Shown: positions 26,164 through 36,365, numbered from the stretch's first letter. The stretch: 64,000 bases of DNA from Mangrovibacterium sp041596335 (GCF_041596335.1 NZ_JBFHIT010000009.1:37209-101208); one strand, 5' to 3'. Made by a program: numbers and translations. The notes: generated by a model from the sequence alone, not told the origin.

Positions 26164-26760
26164 CTACTCCCGAAACCATTCCGTTTTATCTTCTGCCGGG
26201 ATTCGCATTCGTGGCGGGCGTTTGAAATTCTCATCTGCTTCACCCAAAATGAAAAAACCAACTGGTTCGTCTTCGGGCTCCAATCCCAGAAAAATACGTG
26301 TTTGCATGGAGTAACAGATCGCACCGGTGCTCAGGTAACCGGCAATTCCGTAAGCTTCCAGGCTCAGGTAAATATTTTCGACAGCACAAGCGACCGATGC
26401 TAAATCTTCTTGCTTTGGAAAGCGTTTATACGGATCGCGTTTGGCGATTACCGCGATTATGTGCGAAACCCGCTTGTGTTTTTCAGAATAAGCGTCATAT
26501 TTAAGATCAGCGAACTTCTCAGCCGGCGTTATTTCCTTATAAACACGTTGCTGAAACGCAAAAAAACGTTTTACGGCATCGCTGGCAAAAACCTTAAAAT
26601 GCCAGGCTTGAACCAACCCATGCGATGGTGCCCAACTGGCATTTACAAGCAATTTTTCGATCACAGAATCATCAATCAAACTTCCTTCTTTCAGTCCATT
26701 TACAAAGGTCGATTTTCTGTTTCTAATCCACTTCTCAATATTTTCCGCCGTTGTCTCCAT
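26164..26760 (-). CDS. Nitroreductase-family protein
   Basis: The 198-residue protein has the FMN nitroreductase fold, with R-x-R near RNRKSTFVNG, WAPSHGLVQAWHFKV, and the C-terminal GAICYSMQTRIFLGLEPEDEPVGFFILGEAD region (landmark GLEPEDEPVGFFILG). It is expected to bind FMN as a dimer and reduce a nitro or quinone compound with NAD(P)H. The substrate is unknown. It is convergent with the OhrR-like gene. Confidence 0.85.
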   Translation of the reverse strand: METTAENIEKWIRNRKSTFVNGLKEGSLIDDSVIEKLLVNASWAPSHGLVQAWHFKVFASDAVKRFFAFQQRVYKEITPAEKFADLKYDAYSEKHKRVSHIIAVIAKRDPYKRFPKQEDLASVACAVENIYLSLEAYGIAGYLSTGAICYSMQTRIFLGLEPEDEPVGFFILGEADENFKRPPRMRIPAEDKTEWFRE

Positions 26761-26866
26761 TGTTTTATAGTTTTGAATTTAGAGGAAGGAACAAAGTATA
26801 AAGCGATTAGTTTGTATCTTCGTCAATAGTTTTTTTTGAACCAGAAAAATACAACCACGTTTTCCA

Positions 26867-27154
26867 ATGACAGAGATGAAACCGCAGATTGATAAGATTC
26901 GAGATCTGATAACAGAAAACCAATTGGCAGAAGCTACCTGTATTATTCAGGATGGTCTGGCGACGAGGGCAGACGATGCTGATCTTCATTTTTTGCTGGG
27001 GCAAATTAATGTAAAGCAGGAAAAATGGGGAAGTGCGATCAACCAGTTCAATCGGGTTCTGGAGATTGATCCGGATTATCCGGCAGCTCAATCCCGTATC
27101 GAGATGGCCCGGTCAATTCTTGGTTATTTCAATCCAGATCTGCTAAATCCATGA
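26867..27154 (+). CDS. Small TPR-repeat protein
   Basis: The 95-residue protein contains about two tetratricopeptide repeats, the clearest being KWGSAINQFNRVLEIDPDYPAAQSRIEMA, with W-x-x-A-x-x-x-F/Y-x-x-A/V-L-x-x-D-P spacing. There is no signal peptide. Its stop touches the stop of the convergent tonB-like gene with no bases between. It presumably binds a partner protein; nothing more can be said. Confidence 0.7.
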   Translation: MTEMKPQIDKIRDLITENQLAEATCIIQDGLATRADDADLHFLLGQINVKQEKWGSAINQFNRVLEIDPDYPAAQSRIEMARSILGYFNPDLLNP

Positions 27155-28234
27155 TTATTTCAAAACAAACCGGTAGGTGATTGTTCCGGTTTGGAATGCT
27201 GGCGCATTGGGATCGGCGTTAAACGTTGCTTTAAGTGCTGCTTGTCGGGCAGCTTCCAGCATCTTGGCATTGTAGGTATTCGTACCTTGTACTCCGGGCT
27301 TTGCATTACTAACCTTACCGTATTTATCAACCGTGATACTCACGACAACAACACCTTCTTCATTTCCGGGATAAGTAGGTTTGGGCAAGCCTGTTGCATT
27401 TCGTCCTTCAAGGCTGAAAGATGGGCCCGTGCCAGAGGCTCCGTTGCCTGTTCCGCCATTTCCGTTATTGGTTGAGTTGCCGCCTGTCGGACTTCCCTGG
27501 TTGCCTCCCGGATAGCTGGTGCCCTGTCCGGTGCTTTTTGAGCTGCTACTTCCGGCTCCCGAGCCTGAACCAAAGGCATTGGCCGCGCGGTTATTAATTT
27601 GAGCTAACTTTTGTGCTTCGGCTTCCTTGCGTAAACGCTCTTCCTCTGCAGCCTTGCGCTGGCGTTCCAGTTCTGCTTGCTTTTGACGTTCAATTTCGGC
27701 CAAGCGCTGTTTCTCCGCTTCTATTTGTTTTTGCTTTTCCAATTCAGCCTGCCGCTTTTTTTCGGCTTCAGCAGCCAGCTTTTGTTGTTGAACAGCCTCC
27801 GCTTTCTTTTTCTGGTCGGCGATCTGTTGCTGACGGTTCAGCTCTTCCTGCTGCTTTTTTGCTTCTTCTGCTTTTTTCTTCTTTGCGGCTTCCAAAGCTA
27901 CAGTCTTTTCATAATCCTGCGTCATCAATTCCTCTTTCGCCTGGGTTGAAGGAACTGAGGCTGCTGCCGATGCTGGAGGGGGCGGCGGTGTACTGGCCTG
28001 CACTACCGGAGCTTTTTCTTCCTTAACCACAACAGGAGGACTTTGCTTTTGAGCCGGGGCTGGTTCTTCTTCTCCCGCACCTTGCTCGCTATCGCCGAAA
28101 TTCACCAGAATTCCTTCCTCGCCGGGCAAGGGGAGCGGTGTGAAAAAACCAAAAAGCAGCAGCAATATCAGAATGATGACATGCACGACAATGGTTCCCC
28201 AAAATCCTTCTTTATGTTTTTGAATGTAGCTCAT
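27155..28234 (-). CDS. TonB/TolA-type energy transducer
   Basis: The 359-residue protein has one N-terminal membrane helix (IVVHVIILILLLLFGFF), a proline-rich stretch, and a long charged coiled coil (about 110-215, repeats of K/E/Q/A as in TolA). A Gly/Ser/Asn-rich linker and a C-terminal TonB-like domain follow (EEGVVVVSITVDKYGKVSNAK to the YRFVLK end). With ExbB/ExbD next to it, it should carry proton-motive-force energy to outer-membrane transporters or envelope constriction. The TolA-like coil makes a Tol-type role possible. Confidence 0.85.
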   Translation of the reverse strand: MSYIQKHKEGFWGTIVVHVIILILLLLFGFFTPLPLPGEEGILVNFGDSEQGAGEEEPAPAQKQSPPVVVKEEKAPVVQASTPPPPPASAAASVPSTQAKEELMTQDYEKTVALEAAKKKKAEEAKKQQEELNRQQQIADQKKKAEAVQQQKLAAEAEKKRQAELEKQKQIEAEKQRLAEIERQKQAELERQRKAAEEERLRKEAEAQKLAQINNRAANAFGSGSGAGSSSSKSTGQGTSYPGGNQGSPTGGNSTNNGNGGTGNGASGTGPSFSLEGRNATGLPKPTYPGNEEGVVVVSITVDKYGKVSNAKPGVQGTNTYNAKMLEAARQAALKATFNADPNAPAFQTGTITYRFVLK

Positions 28235-28641
28235 TAATGTTCCGGTGCGGTAGCTAATATCAGTTTGTATTTGTTACGTTTGGCGATATTCATAATTTTT
28301 ACAACTTGCTCAACCGGAACCGATTTGTCGGCGTGCAGCGAAACATAGGCATCCGGATTATCACCAATACTACGTTGCAGGGCAGGCTCAATTTCATAGA
28401 ACTTTACTTTGCGGCTATTACCATCGGTGTTAACCGAATATGTTAGGTCGGCTGTAATTGAGACAGTTGTAATTGGTTTTGCAGCCGTTTGGTTATTGCT
28501 TTCAGGTAACATTAACTTTAGCGCGTTTGGCGCAATTAAAGTTGACGTGACCATGAAAAAGATCAACAGCAAAAACACAATGTCGGTCATTGACGACATG
28601 CTGAAGCTGGCATCTACTTTATTTCTTCGTTTTAAAGCCAT
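28234..28641 (-). CDS. exbD: ExbD/TolR-family protein
   Basis: The 135-residue protein has one N-terminal membrane helix with the conserved Asp (MSSMTDIVFLLLIFFMVTSTLI) and a periplasmic domain ending in VVKIMNIAKRNKYKLILAT. This is a biopolymer transport ExbD. Its stop overlaps the start of the TonB-like gene by 1 base. It works with ExbB as the proton channel. Confidence 0.93.
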   Translation of the reverse strand: MALKRRNKVDASFSMSSMTDIVFLLLIFFMVTSTLIAPNALKLMLPESNNQTAAKPITTVSITADLTYSVNTDGNSRKVKFYEIEPALQRSIGDNPDAYVSLHADKSVPVEQVVKIMNIAKRNKYKLILATAPEH

Positions 28642-28646
28642 GCTGG

Positions 28647-29351
28647 TTATTTTGCAGGTTCATTTAATAAATCCAAAAAATCAGATGTGGCTGCTTCCAT
28701 TTTAAAAATCACCTTTTCGACATTCGACACCAAAATATTGTAGGCGAAATAGGCGATAATCCCCACCGTTAATCCGGCAACAGTAGTTACCATAGCTTGA
28801 TAAATACCGGATGAAAGCAGTGTAACATCGATATTATTTCCGGCATTTGCCATATCATAGAAAGCCTGAATCATACCAATAACTGTACCAAGGAAACCAA
28901 TCATAGGAGCTCCACCGGCTACACTGGCCAATACGGGCAGTCCTTTTTCCAATTTCGAAATTTCCAGGTTTCCGACCATTTCAATCGCTGAATTTACATC
29001 CGACATTGGGCGACCAATGCGTGTAATCCCTTTTTCAATCATTCGGGCAGTTGGAGTATCCTGAGAACGGGCCAAGGTTAGGGCTGCATCGATTTTTCCT
29101 TGAAGAATATAATCTTTTACCCGTTCGAGCATCGAGTTGTCAACCTTTCCGGCCTTTTTAACAGCTAAATAACGATCGATGAAGATGAAAACTGCAATGA
29201 GCGATAAAGCCAGGATCGGAATCATGATCCATCCGCCCTTCAAGGCCAGATCGAAAAAGCGGGTTACAATACCATCTTGTTGCGCAGCTTGAGCGACCAT
29301 GTCAGCACCCTCGGTGGATGTGCTCACCTGTAATAAAAAGAAGTTCAGCAT
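28647..29351 (-). CDS. exbB: MotA/TolQ/ExbB proton-channel protein
   Basis: The protein has three membrane helices and the MotA/ExbB core: LPVLASVAGGAPMIGFLGTVIGMIQAF (landmark GFLGTVIGM) and SGIYQAMVTTVAGLTVGIIAYFAYN. I choose the ATG at 29351 (MLNFFLLQ) over the upstream one at 29399, because the intervening residues are unlike the family. It is the first gene of the exbB-exbD-tonB operon. Confidence 0.93.
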   Translation of the reverse strand: MLNFFLLQVSTSTEGADMVAQAAQQDGIVTRFFDLALKGGWIMIPILALSLIAVFIFIDRYLAVKKAGKVDNSMLERVKDYILQGKIDAALTLARSQDTPTARMIEKGITRIGRPMSDVNSAIEMVGNLEISKLEKGLPVLASVAGGAPMIGFLGTVIGMIQAFYDMANAGNNIDVTLLSSGIYQAMVTTVAGLTVGIIAYFAYNILVSNVEKVIFKMEAATSDFLDLLNEPAK

Positions 29352-29446
29352 ATAGTTTTCTGTTTTTTTGTAGTCATGTAAATGTAAAACGAGGCACACT
29401 TCAGAAAAGTATGCTGCGCAAAAATAACAATATTTTCAAGCTGACC

Positions 29447-29652
29447 TTACAGCATAAACTCAATATAATAGAAAGCGGCAGCTACTAAATAACCAACCAA
29501 TTCCAATCCGGATGTTTTTATTTCCGATACCGGATGAAACCGATCTTATAAAGAGCAATGGCGGTCAATTCGTCTGTTGATCCTGAAGCGACTAATACCA
29601 CTCGCTTAACCTGGGAGTAATATCGTTTTCGTCGGTATACAGCTTCCTGTCG
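29447..29652 (-). pseudogene. Possible short degraded coding remnant
   Basis: In the gap between tamB and exbB the minus strand has two open stretches in different frames that read like protein. One runs from 29652 and contains RVVLVASGSTDELTAIALYK before stopping; the other contains LVGYLVAAAFYYIEFML and stops at 29447. They overlap around GGTTTCATCCGG. A single frameshift would join them. I do not recognise a family, and the signal could be chance. Confidence 0.25.
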
Positions 29653-29726
29653 TTAACAATTATCGTTCCAGATAAAACATTGACTACTCAAAAAAAAACT
29701 ACCGATTTCAAATCCCGAATAAAAAA

Positions 29727-32700
29727 CTAGTTTGCTCTTTTGCGCTTTCGAAACAAGTTTATAAACTTCTGCCATAGTTCACCGAAGGTATCATAGCTCT
29801 CGCGGTAGCTAATACCAATCCCTTGCTTATAGGGCGAGGTCTCATAGATCAGACTGTTATTGGATTGATTGTATGCCTTGAATTGGAGTTTTCCATTATT
29901 CGTGAGTTTCACCGTGACATCAAAATCACCGACAAAATCGGCGCTATTATTGTTTATAGTCGATCCTGTTTGGTTGACATTATTACTGATGTTTCCATTT
30001 ATGGTCACGCGGTCGTTAAAAAATTGGGTGCTAAGAGCTAATTCAATTTCATCGTCCGAAATCTGATTCCCCGGACGGTAATTAACGCCAATGTCGAAAT
30101 CGTTGCTGATTTGTGAAAGCCAGTTGCTCAATTGGTTTGAAAACAGCTCGCTGGCAGTGGTTCCAACTAAATTCGAATTTTGCGACTCGTAACTTCCGCG
30201 CAAATACTCAGGGGTGTAAAAACGTCCCATCACGAGAAGCGAAAGAATTTGCTTGTTCATGTCTTCCTCTGTACTCAGATATTGCAATACTTCGTCCTTG
30301 ATCCGGTCTTCGGCCGTTGGAAACTCAATATCGAACCCAATGGTAGGGTTGCTAAGCTGATCCTTTAGCGCTATTTTACAGTTAACCGGAATGCGTTGTG
30401 AGTAGTTAACGTTTTCGGTTGAGTTGGCGAATAATTCACTTAACGATGCTTTCAGCCGATAGATGGCGTTGACATTGATTGTCGCATCATATGGATCACC
30501 GTTCCACTGAATTGTTCCCAGGCTTTCAATCTCAAATTTCTTATTAATTACATTCTGTAGTGTAAACAGATAATCTCCTCGATCGATCGTGTATTCGCCA
30601 AACATTTCAATATTGTAGTTCGGATCGATTTTTAACTGAATGTTTCCGGTTCCCTGAGCCCGAATCATATCGCCGACCTGAGAATTGTATACGAGTTGAA
30701 AGCGTGCTTCAGGCGTTAGCTGAATATTGAAATTCATGAACACAACGGACTGATCTGTCGAGGTCCTGATTCTCATGTTTTTGTCTTCCAGTTTGCTGTG
30801 ATCGACAAATTTTATAAAATCATATTCCTGTGCTTCTTCTTCGTAATCTAAGGCGATGTTCAATGCGGTGTGATTCAATGTCCGGGCATTTCCATCGATA
30901 AAAATCTCTCGTCCGTGCCCGGTAATTTTAACCACTCCTGCAGCGTAAGCTTTCCCGTAAAAGCGCTCGTTGATAGCCGGAGTTGTATTAATAACCTGCA
31001 GGTTTTTCGAATTAACAGACAGGTTGTAGTCCATATTCGAGAAATTATCGTGCCTGATCGATCCGTTAAAAACACCTGAGTTACCTTCTGAATCGTTGAT
31101 GGTAATATGGTCAAAGATGATTGAGTCGCCTCTGAATTTCACCTTGTTTGTAAATTTATAGCCTACTTGAAGATAGCTTAGAGCCAGACCGGCATTGTTT
31201 GCCATCACATCGCCATACATCATTATTTTGTCGTGTTTGCCGGTAATTTTCACTTCTCCTGTCGCTTCGCCACGAATATCCTGAAAACTACCTTCCAGAA
31301 ATGGCTCCAGCAAGCTCAGCGAGAGTGCTTCAGTGTTGATCGTGAAGTCGAGGCTGTCCTGTGTTGGGAAATAGCTCCCGTATCCGTAAAGGTTCTGCTG
31401 TTGTTTGTTCGAAACGATTAGCTCAGATTGAATCGCGTTCGAGGGCGTGTCCCATTTACTTAGCACACTAACGTTGCCGACTTTCGTATCGTTGTACTTA
31501 AAGTCATTCAATTTTACATCAGAGAGGAACAAGGCCCGATTGTAAAGGTCAACCAAACTGATGGTTCCATCCAATATCCCAGTGAGTTTATTGTTTTCAC
31601 CGGTAATCAGATTAAAATTATCAAGTTTGAAGTTATTGATTCGTACCGCGAGCTCATCGGTTTGTTCTTTCGAAATCACACCGTTTAGCGAGATAAACTG
31701 GTTGCGGTTCGAAATCATAAAATTATCCACTTCGACCCGGCTCGAATCTATCGTCACATAAGACGGATTGATCTGCCATAAGGTATCCGCGACATAAATC
31801 TTGCTGGGCTCGATTTTAAGATCAACGTGTGCTCTATTATTCTCGCGCATGGTGAATTTCATAAATCCCTCAAGCTCACCGCTGTATGTCAAAACATCGT
31901 AGTTGTTCCAAAGCAGCTTGGTGCTCATTTCATCGTCCTTGGCCGAGGCAAGTACCGCGATGTTGTAGAGGTGCTGATTTTCGCTGATTTCCAGCTCTTC
32001 AATACGGCTTTTAAATTCAAGTTTATCGGTTGAGTGGAGCGATAGCGAATAGCCTTTTATGTAGAGTCCATTGAGTTGGATATCAGAGATTTCGGTGTAA
32101 AGATTAATTTGGTTTTTTGTTTCATCAATTACGCCGGTAATGTAACCCGGACTTAAGGTCAATCGCGGGTAAAATGTACGTAGAATCGGTGCGGTATCTT
32201 TAATTTCAGCATTCAAACTAAACCGGTTCAATCCGGGTGTTTTACTGATTTTTGCACCGCTTGACGGCATGTAATGGGCGATAAGGTTTTCAATACTCCG
32301 GCTCAGGCTTATAAACTGGTAGCTACCCTCGATTTCAGCATCGAGGAAATCAGAGTTTAGTTCAAGTTTGTTGTTTTCTCCCGAGGAAGTTGTTAAGGAC
32401 AAACTATTCAACAGGATCGAATTGTTCTCGTTCGTATATTTCCCACCTTCGAATTGAACAATTCCTTTTAAATCGTCGATTGTGCTTCCGGTAAAATTTG
32501 CGTTAATGTGCATCGATAATTCCGATTTTTGGTGCACTTTGTCAATTTTCAGAGCAACAAGGTCGGCTTTATGCAACAGCAATTTAAAATCGAATAACGA
32601 TGAATCCGGGTTCACATTCACTTTCCCATTGAACGTGCACTTCAGGTTTTCATCGTCGATCACCAAATCGCCTTCAAACTTCTGATTCTGGATCAGCCCG

Positions 32701-34079
32701 TCGAGAATAATGTTTTTGTACATGTAGTCGCTAACCATGATGCTGTCAGCTGTTCCTTCAACTTTAGCGTCCAAAACGTTCGTAATCTGGTTAAAACGAC
32801 CATCAATGCGGCCGGTAAAGGTCAGTTTCCCGAGTTTGCTGGTTTGTGTTAATTTTCCAAGTTTGAAATTAACGGTTTTTAAATGTCCGCTCACGTCCAG
32901 GTTTTCTTGTTCTCCAGGTTTAAACGACAGGTCGGTGTCAATACGACCAAAGTTCGAATTAATGGTACCGTAGGCGACAAAATCGCTTAAAAATCCGGTG
33001 AAATTGCCGTTGTACCGGATTAGTCCGGCTTCGTAAAGCGTATTCGATATTTTTGGGTATCGGGTAGGCGAGCGATCCGGAAGACGTATCTCTGCCAGAT
33101 CTTTAAAATCAAGCGTCGAGTTATTTAAGTCAAGTTGAATGAAGGCACGATTAATTTCCGGCAATCCGTTGATGTAAAAGTCGCAATTAATTGTTGTTGA
33201 TTTTCCGGTTTTTATCTGAAGTTTTCTAGCTTTTAACTCATTGATTTTACCGTAGATATGCCCCGACAGTTGAAGCTTTTGATCCATTCCCTTGATGTCG
33301 GGAACCACGGTTGCAAGATCGCGTAAATCGAGCTCCGAATCATCCAACATCAGATCAATGTAACTTTCGGTAATGTCGGCTCCGTCATCAAGCTTAGTCT
33401 GATCGAAAATGATTGTTGCATTCCGTACTTCCGATTGTCCGGTCGATAAATTTAGCTGGCTTAATTTCGCGTATTTCTTGCGGGAGACAAAATCGCCGGT
33501 CAGGTTTTTCAGCTGAAAGCTTTTGTGGTCATCAAGCTGCATTTTGTTGATTCGGAAATACACAGAGTCTTCATCAAATTCGAAATCGGAAACATCCATT
33601 TTAATGTTCTGGATATCAATTAAGTGGAGGTTTTCTTGTTCGAAATACGCATATCCCACCTGAGCCTGGTCGAACGAAAAAGTTTCGCATGAGATGGTCC
33701 AGCTTTGTGGATCTTTTTTCTTCGATGAATTTCGTAATCCGTCAATCAGGAAACTATAGTTTGGCAGGTGTTGCTCATCCATTGAAACATGAATCTTAGC
33801 GCGAACGAATTCAACAGAAGAAAGTTTGAGTTCTTGCTTTTTAAAATTCAAATGCGAAACCGATGCAATTAAATTGTCAATGTAGAGCAGCGTATCATGC
33901 TTTTGGTCTTCAATATATACCTGCTTTAAGACGAGTTTGTTGAAAAATGAGATGTCAACCCGTTTAACGCTGATTGTCGTTTGGAACTTTTTGCTCAAGT
34001 TATCAGTGATCTTGCTTACAACATAAGTTTGAACAACACTAATCTGAAACGCCAGATAGATCGAGAGCAGAAGTAGCAC
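29727..34079 (-). CDS. TamB-like translocation and assembly protein (DUF490)
   Basis: The protein of 1450 residues or more has an N-terminal membrane helix (LLLLLSIYLAFQISV), a long series of beta-strands of AsmA/TamB type, and a C-terminal DUF490 domain. That domain carries DYLFTLQNVINKKFEI, the D-P-Y-x-A-x-I-N-V strand, and LSLLVMGRFYTPEYL. TamB forms a hydrophobic groove that carries phospholipids to the outer membrane and helps outer-membrane assembly. The first usable start is GTG at 34079, but the frame stays open upstream to a TAA at about 34139 and encodes KKTFKIAVWFTGVF, a more usual N terminus. A non-standard start (ATT near 34124) is possible. Confidence 0.88.
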   Translation of the reverse strand: MLLLLSIYLAFQISVVQTYVVSKITDNLSKKFQTTISVKRVDISFFNKLVLKQVYIEDQKHDTLLYIDNLIASVSHLNFKKQELKLSSVEFVRAKIHVSMDEQHLPNYSFLIDGLRNSSKKKDPQSWTISCETFSFDQAQVGYAYFEQENLHLIDIQNIKMDVSDFEFDEDSVYFRINKMQLDDHKSFQLKNLTGDFVSRKKYAKLSQLNLSTGQSEVRNATIIFDQTKLDDGADITESYIDLMLDDSELDLRDLATVVPDIKGMDQKLQLSGHIYGKINELKARKLQIKTGKSTTINCDFYINGLPEINRAFIQLDLNNSTLDFKDLAEIRLPDRSPTRYPKISNTLYEAGLIRYNGNFTGFLSDFVAYGTINSNFGRIDTDLSFKPGEQENLDVSGHLKTVNFKLGKLTQTSKLGKLTFTGRIDGRFNQITNVLDAKVEGTADSIMVSDYMYKNIILDGLIQNQKFEGDLVIDDENLKCTFNGKVNVNPDSSLFDFKLLLHKADLVALKIDKVHQKSELSMHINANFTGSTIDDLKGIVQFEGGKYTNENNSILLNSLSLTTSSGENNKLELNSDFLDAEIEGSYQFISLSRSIENLIAHYMPSSGAKISKTPGLNRFSLNAEIKDTAPILRTFYPRLTLSPGYITGVIDETKNQINLYTEISDIQLNGLYIKGYSLSLHSTDKLEFKSRIEELEISENQHLYNIAVLASAKDDEMSTKLLWNNYDVLTYSGELEGFMKFTMRENNRAHVDLKIEPSKIYVADTLWQINPSYVTIDSSRVEVDNFMISNRNQFISLNGVISKEQTDELAVRINNFKLDNFNLITGENNKLTGILDGTISLVDLYNRALFLSDVKLNDFKYNDTKVGNVSVLSKWDTPSNAIQSELIVSNKQQQNLYGYGSYFPTQDSLDFTINTEALSLSLLEPFLEGSFQDIRGEATGEVKITGKHDKIMMYGDVMANNAGLALSYLQVGYKFTNKVKFRGDSIIFDHITINDSEGNSGVFNGSIRHDNFSNMDYNLSVNSKNLQVINTTPAINERFYGKAYAAGVVKITGHGREIFIDGNARTLNHTALNIALDYEEEAQEYDFIKFVDHSKLEDKNMRIRTSTDQSVVFMNFNIQLTPEARFQLVYNSQVGDMIRAQGTGNIQLKIDPNYNIEMFGEYTIDRGDYLFTLQNVINKKFEIESLGTIQWNGDPYDATINVNAIYRLKASLSELFANSTENVNYSQRIPVNCKIALKDQLSNPTIGFDIEFPTAEDRIKDEVLQYLSTEEDMNKQILSLLVMGRFYTPEYLRGSYESQNSNLVGTTASELFSNQLSNWLSQISNDFDIGVNYRPGNQISDDEIELALSTQFFNDRVTINGNISNNVNQTGSTINNNSADFVGDFDVTVKLTNNGKLQFKAYNQSNNSLIYETSPYKQGIGISYRESYDTFGELWQKFINLFRKRKRAN

Positions 34080-34221
34080 GAATACTCCTGTAAACCAAAC
34101 TGCTATTTTGAATGTTTTTTTAATATTTTTGTCCCCTTAATTAGTCGCAAATTAAACGAAATTCGATGGATTTCTTTTGTAGTTCGATAAAGTTTTTGGG
34201 CTAAAACCAACAGATAGAAAC

Positions 34222-35259
34222 ATGGAACAGGGAAAGGATATTGTTATACTCGCTATTGAATCATCGTGTGATGATACTTCGGCAGCAGTGTTGAAAAATG
34301 GGTATTTGTTGTCAAATATAATAGCCAGTCAGAAAGTGCACGAAGCATATGGGGGAGTAGTCCCCGAGTTGGCTTCGCGGGCACATCAGCAAAACATTGT
34401 TCCGGTTGTCGATCAGGCCATAAAACAGGCCGGCATCAGCCGCAAGGATGTTTCAGCCATTGCCTTCACCCGTGGCCCCGGATTGTTGGGATCGCTGTTG
34501 GTAGGTACTTCGTTCGCCAAAGGTTTTGCATTGGCTTCAGGCATTCCGATGATTGAAATAAACCACCTGCAAGGGCATGTACTGGCTCATTTTTTAAAGG
34601 AAGAAGGAGCTGAAAACCGTTCGCCTAAGTTTCCGCACCTGTGTTTGCTGGTTAGCGGGGGTAATTCGCAGATTATTTTAGTGAAAGACCATCTGGAGAT
34701 GGAAGTGATTGGGCAAACGATTGACGATGCTGCCGGTGAAGCATTTGATAAATGCGCTAAAGTAATGGGCATGCCGTACCCTGGTGGTCCATTGGTTGAC
34801 CGATTGGCTAAGGAAGGAAACCCGGATGCTTTTCAGTTTGCAAAGCCCCGCATAAAAGATCTGAATTATAGTTTTAGCGGATTAAAAACCAGCTTCCTGT
34901 ATTTTCTTCGCGACCGGTTGAAGGAAAATGAAAACTTCATTGAGGAAAACAAAGCTGACCTTTGCGCATCGTTGCAGAAAACGATTATTGCCATTTTGAT
35001 GGACAAACTTGTGAAAGCCTGCAAACAAACCGGAATCCGCGAAGTGACCGTCGCTGGTGGGGTTTCAGCTAATTCGGGATTGCAAAATGCCTTGCGCGCT
35101 GAAGCCGAAAAACGCCATTGGAATTTGTTTATTCCAAAGTTTGCTTTCACGATGGACAATGCTGCGATGATTGCAATGACTGCTCATTACAAGTATTTGA
35201 AAGGCGAATTCGCAGCAATGGATGCCATACCTTTTGCCCGCATGAATATTCAGGAATAG
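34222..35259 (+). CDS. tsaD: tRNA N6-threonylcarbamoyladenosine transferase TsaD
   Basis: The 345-residue protein has the Kae1/TsaD signatures. These are AIESSCDDTSAAV at the start, the metal-binding H115 and H119 in NHLQGHVLAHF, LLVSGGNSQI, GEAFDKCAKVMGMPYPGGP, and VTVAGGVSANSGL. With TsaB, TsaE and TsaC it makes t6A37 of ANN-decoding tRNAs. The gene is divergent from tamB. Confidence 0.96.
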   Translation: MEQGKDIVILAIESSCDDTSAAVLKNGYLLSNIIASQKVHEAYGGVVPELASRAHQQNIVPVVDQAIKQAGISRKDVSAIAFTRGPGLLGSLLVGTSFAKGFALASGIPMIEINHLQGHVLAHFLKEEGAENRSPKFPHLCLLVSGGNSQIILVKDHLEMEVIGQTIDDAAGEAFDKCAKVMGMPYPGGPLVDRLAKEGNPDAFQFAKPRIKDLNYSFSGLKTSFLYFLRDRLKENENFIEENKADLCASLQKTIIAILMDKLVKACKQTGIREVTVAGGVSANSGLQNALRAEAEKRHWNLFIPKFAFTMDNAAMIAMTAHYKYLKGEFAAMDAIPFARMNIQE

Positions 35260-35305
35260 AACCCGATTATCGGGTGCTCAATTCAGCAAGGCATGTTTAA
35301 ACTTC

Positions 35306-36283
35306 ATGATAAAAATGCAGAATAGTAAAAAGATACAGGTCGTATTGGTGACCGGTTTTTTGGGAGCCGGCAAGACGACTTTTATCAACGAAGTCATTAA
35401 AAATCACCAACATCTAAAGCTGGCTTTGGTGGAAAATGAGTTTGGCGAAAAATCGATTGATCAGGATTTGATTATCGGAATGAGAGCTGAAAACATTTTC
35501 GACCTGAGCAATGGTTGCATTTGCTGTACAATTTCGAACGAATTTTCACTCACACTTCTCGATTTGGCAGATAAAGCCGGCGAGCTCGATTTCCTATTGA
35601 TCGAAACCACTGGAATTGCTGACCTGTCTAATGTAATCCGTCCGTTTTACGATGAGGAAGATTTGAAAGCCCGATTTGAACTACAGGGTAGCATTTGTTT
35701 GGTTGACGCGCTCAATTTTGAAGATCAACTGGCCGGGAACGAACAACAGATGCAGGTCATTTTGAGTGATCTGCTGATTGTCAATAAAACAAGCGGTATT
35801 GATGCGAAGGCCTTGTCATTACTGGAAAGACAGCTGTTGGCTTACAACGGCTCGGCATTGATTGAATGGACAAATTTCGGACTTTTGAAGGAATTTTCAC
35901 TCGCAGAATTCAGCGATAAAGTTCGAGGCCAACTGGAGCAGAAATTACAGCAACCAGTGATGTTCCGACTGGTTGAGTCGAAAAAATACAGCACATTTAC
36001 TCATCAGTTTCCTGGTTTTATCAATTTAGACCGTTTTAAATACTGGTTTAACTACTATGCAGCCATTAACCGGAGCGAAATTTATCGTATTAAGGGAATT
36101 TTGAATGCCGACGGCTCACCATTTAAAACAATCGTGCAGTCGGTTGGCGGTGCCGTTTCATATACCGATGGTTCATTTGTTGAGCCTGGCGAAGAGCCCG
36201 TAAATACACTGGTTTTTATAGGAAGGGATATTGACCATGAACGTGTGGTTCACGAGTTGATGCACTATCTGGAACGTAAGTAG
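35306..36283 (+). CDS. CobW/COG0523-family metal-chaperone GTPase
   Basis: The 325-residue protein starts with the P-loop GFLGAGKTT (17-25). It has ENEFGEKSIDQ (switch region), the metal-binding C71-I-C73-C74 motif, and IVNKT as NKxD-like. A C-terminal CobW_C domain follows (TFTHQFPGFINLDRFKYWF region). Family members deliver zinc, cobalt or nickel to client enzymes. No Zur box or metal gene is adjacent, so the metal cannot be told. Confidence 0.88.
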   Translation: MIKMQNSKKIQVVLVTGFLGAGKTTFINEVIKNHQHLKLALVENEFGEKSIDQDLIIGMRAENIFDLSNGCICCTISNEFSLTLLDLADKAGELDFLLIETTGIADLSNVIRPFYDEEDLKARFELQGSICLVDALNFEDQLAGNEQQMQVILSDLLIVNKTSGIDAKALSLLERQLLAYNGSALIEWTNFGLLKEFSLAEFSDKVRGQLEQKLQQPVMFRLVESKKYSTFTHQFPGFINLDRFKYWFNYYAAINRSEIYRIKGILNADGSPFKTIVQSVGGAVSYTDGSFVEPGEEPVNTLVFIGRDIDHERVVHELMHYLERK

Positions 36284-36365
36284 GACGGCAAAAAATAAAG
36301 CATATTTGTACCCAAACAGTTGGACTTAATCCATCCGCCGGTGCTAACTTTTGAATTTTCCAATG

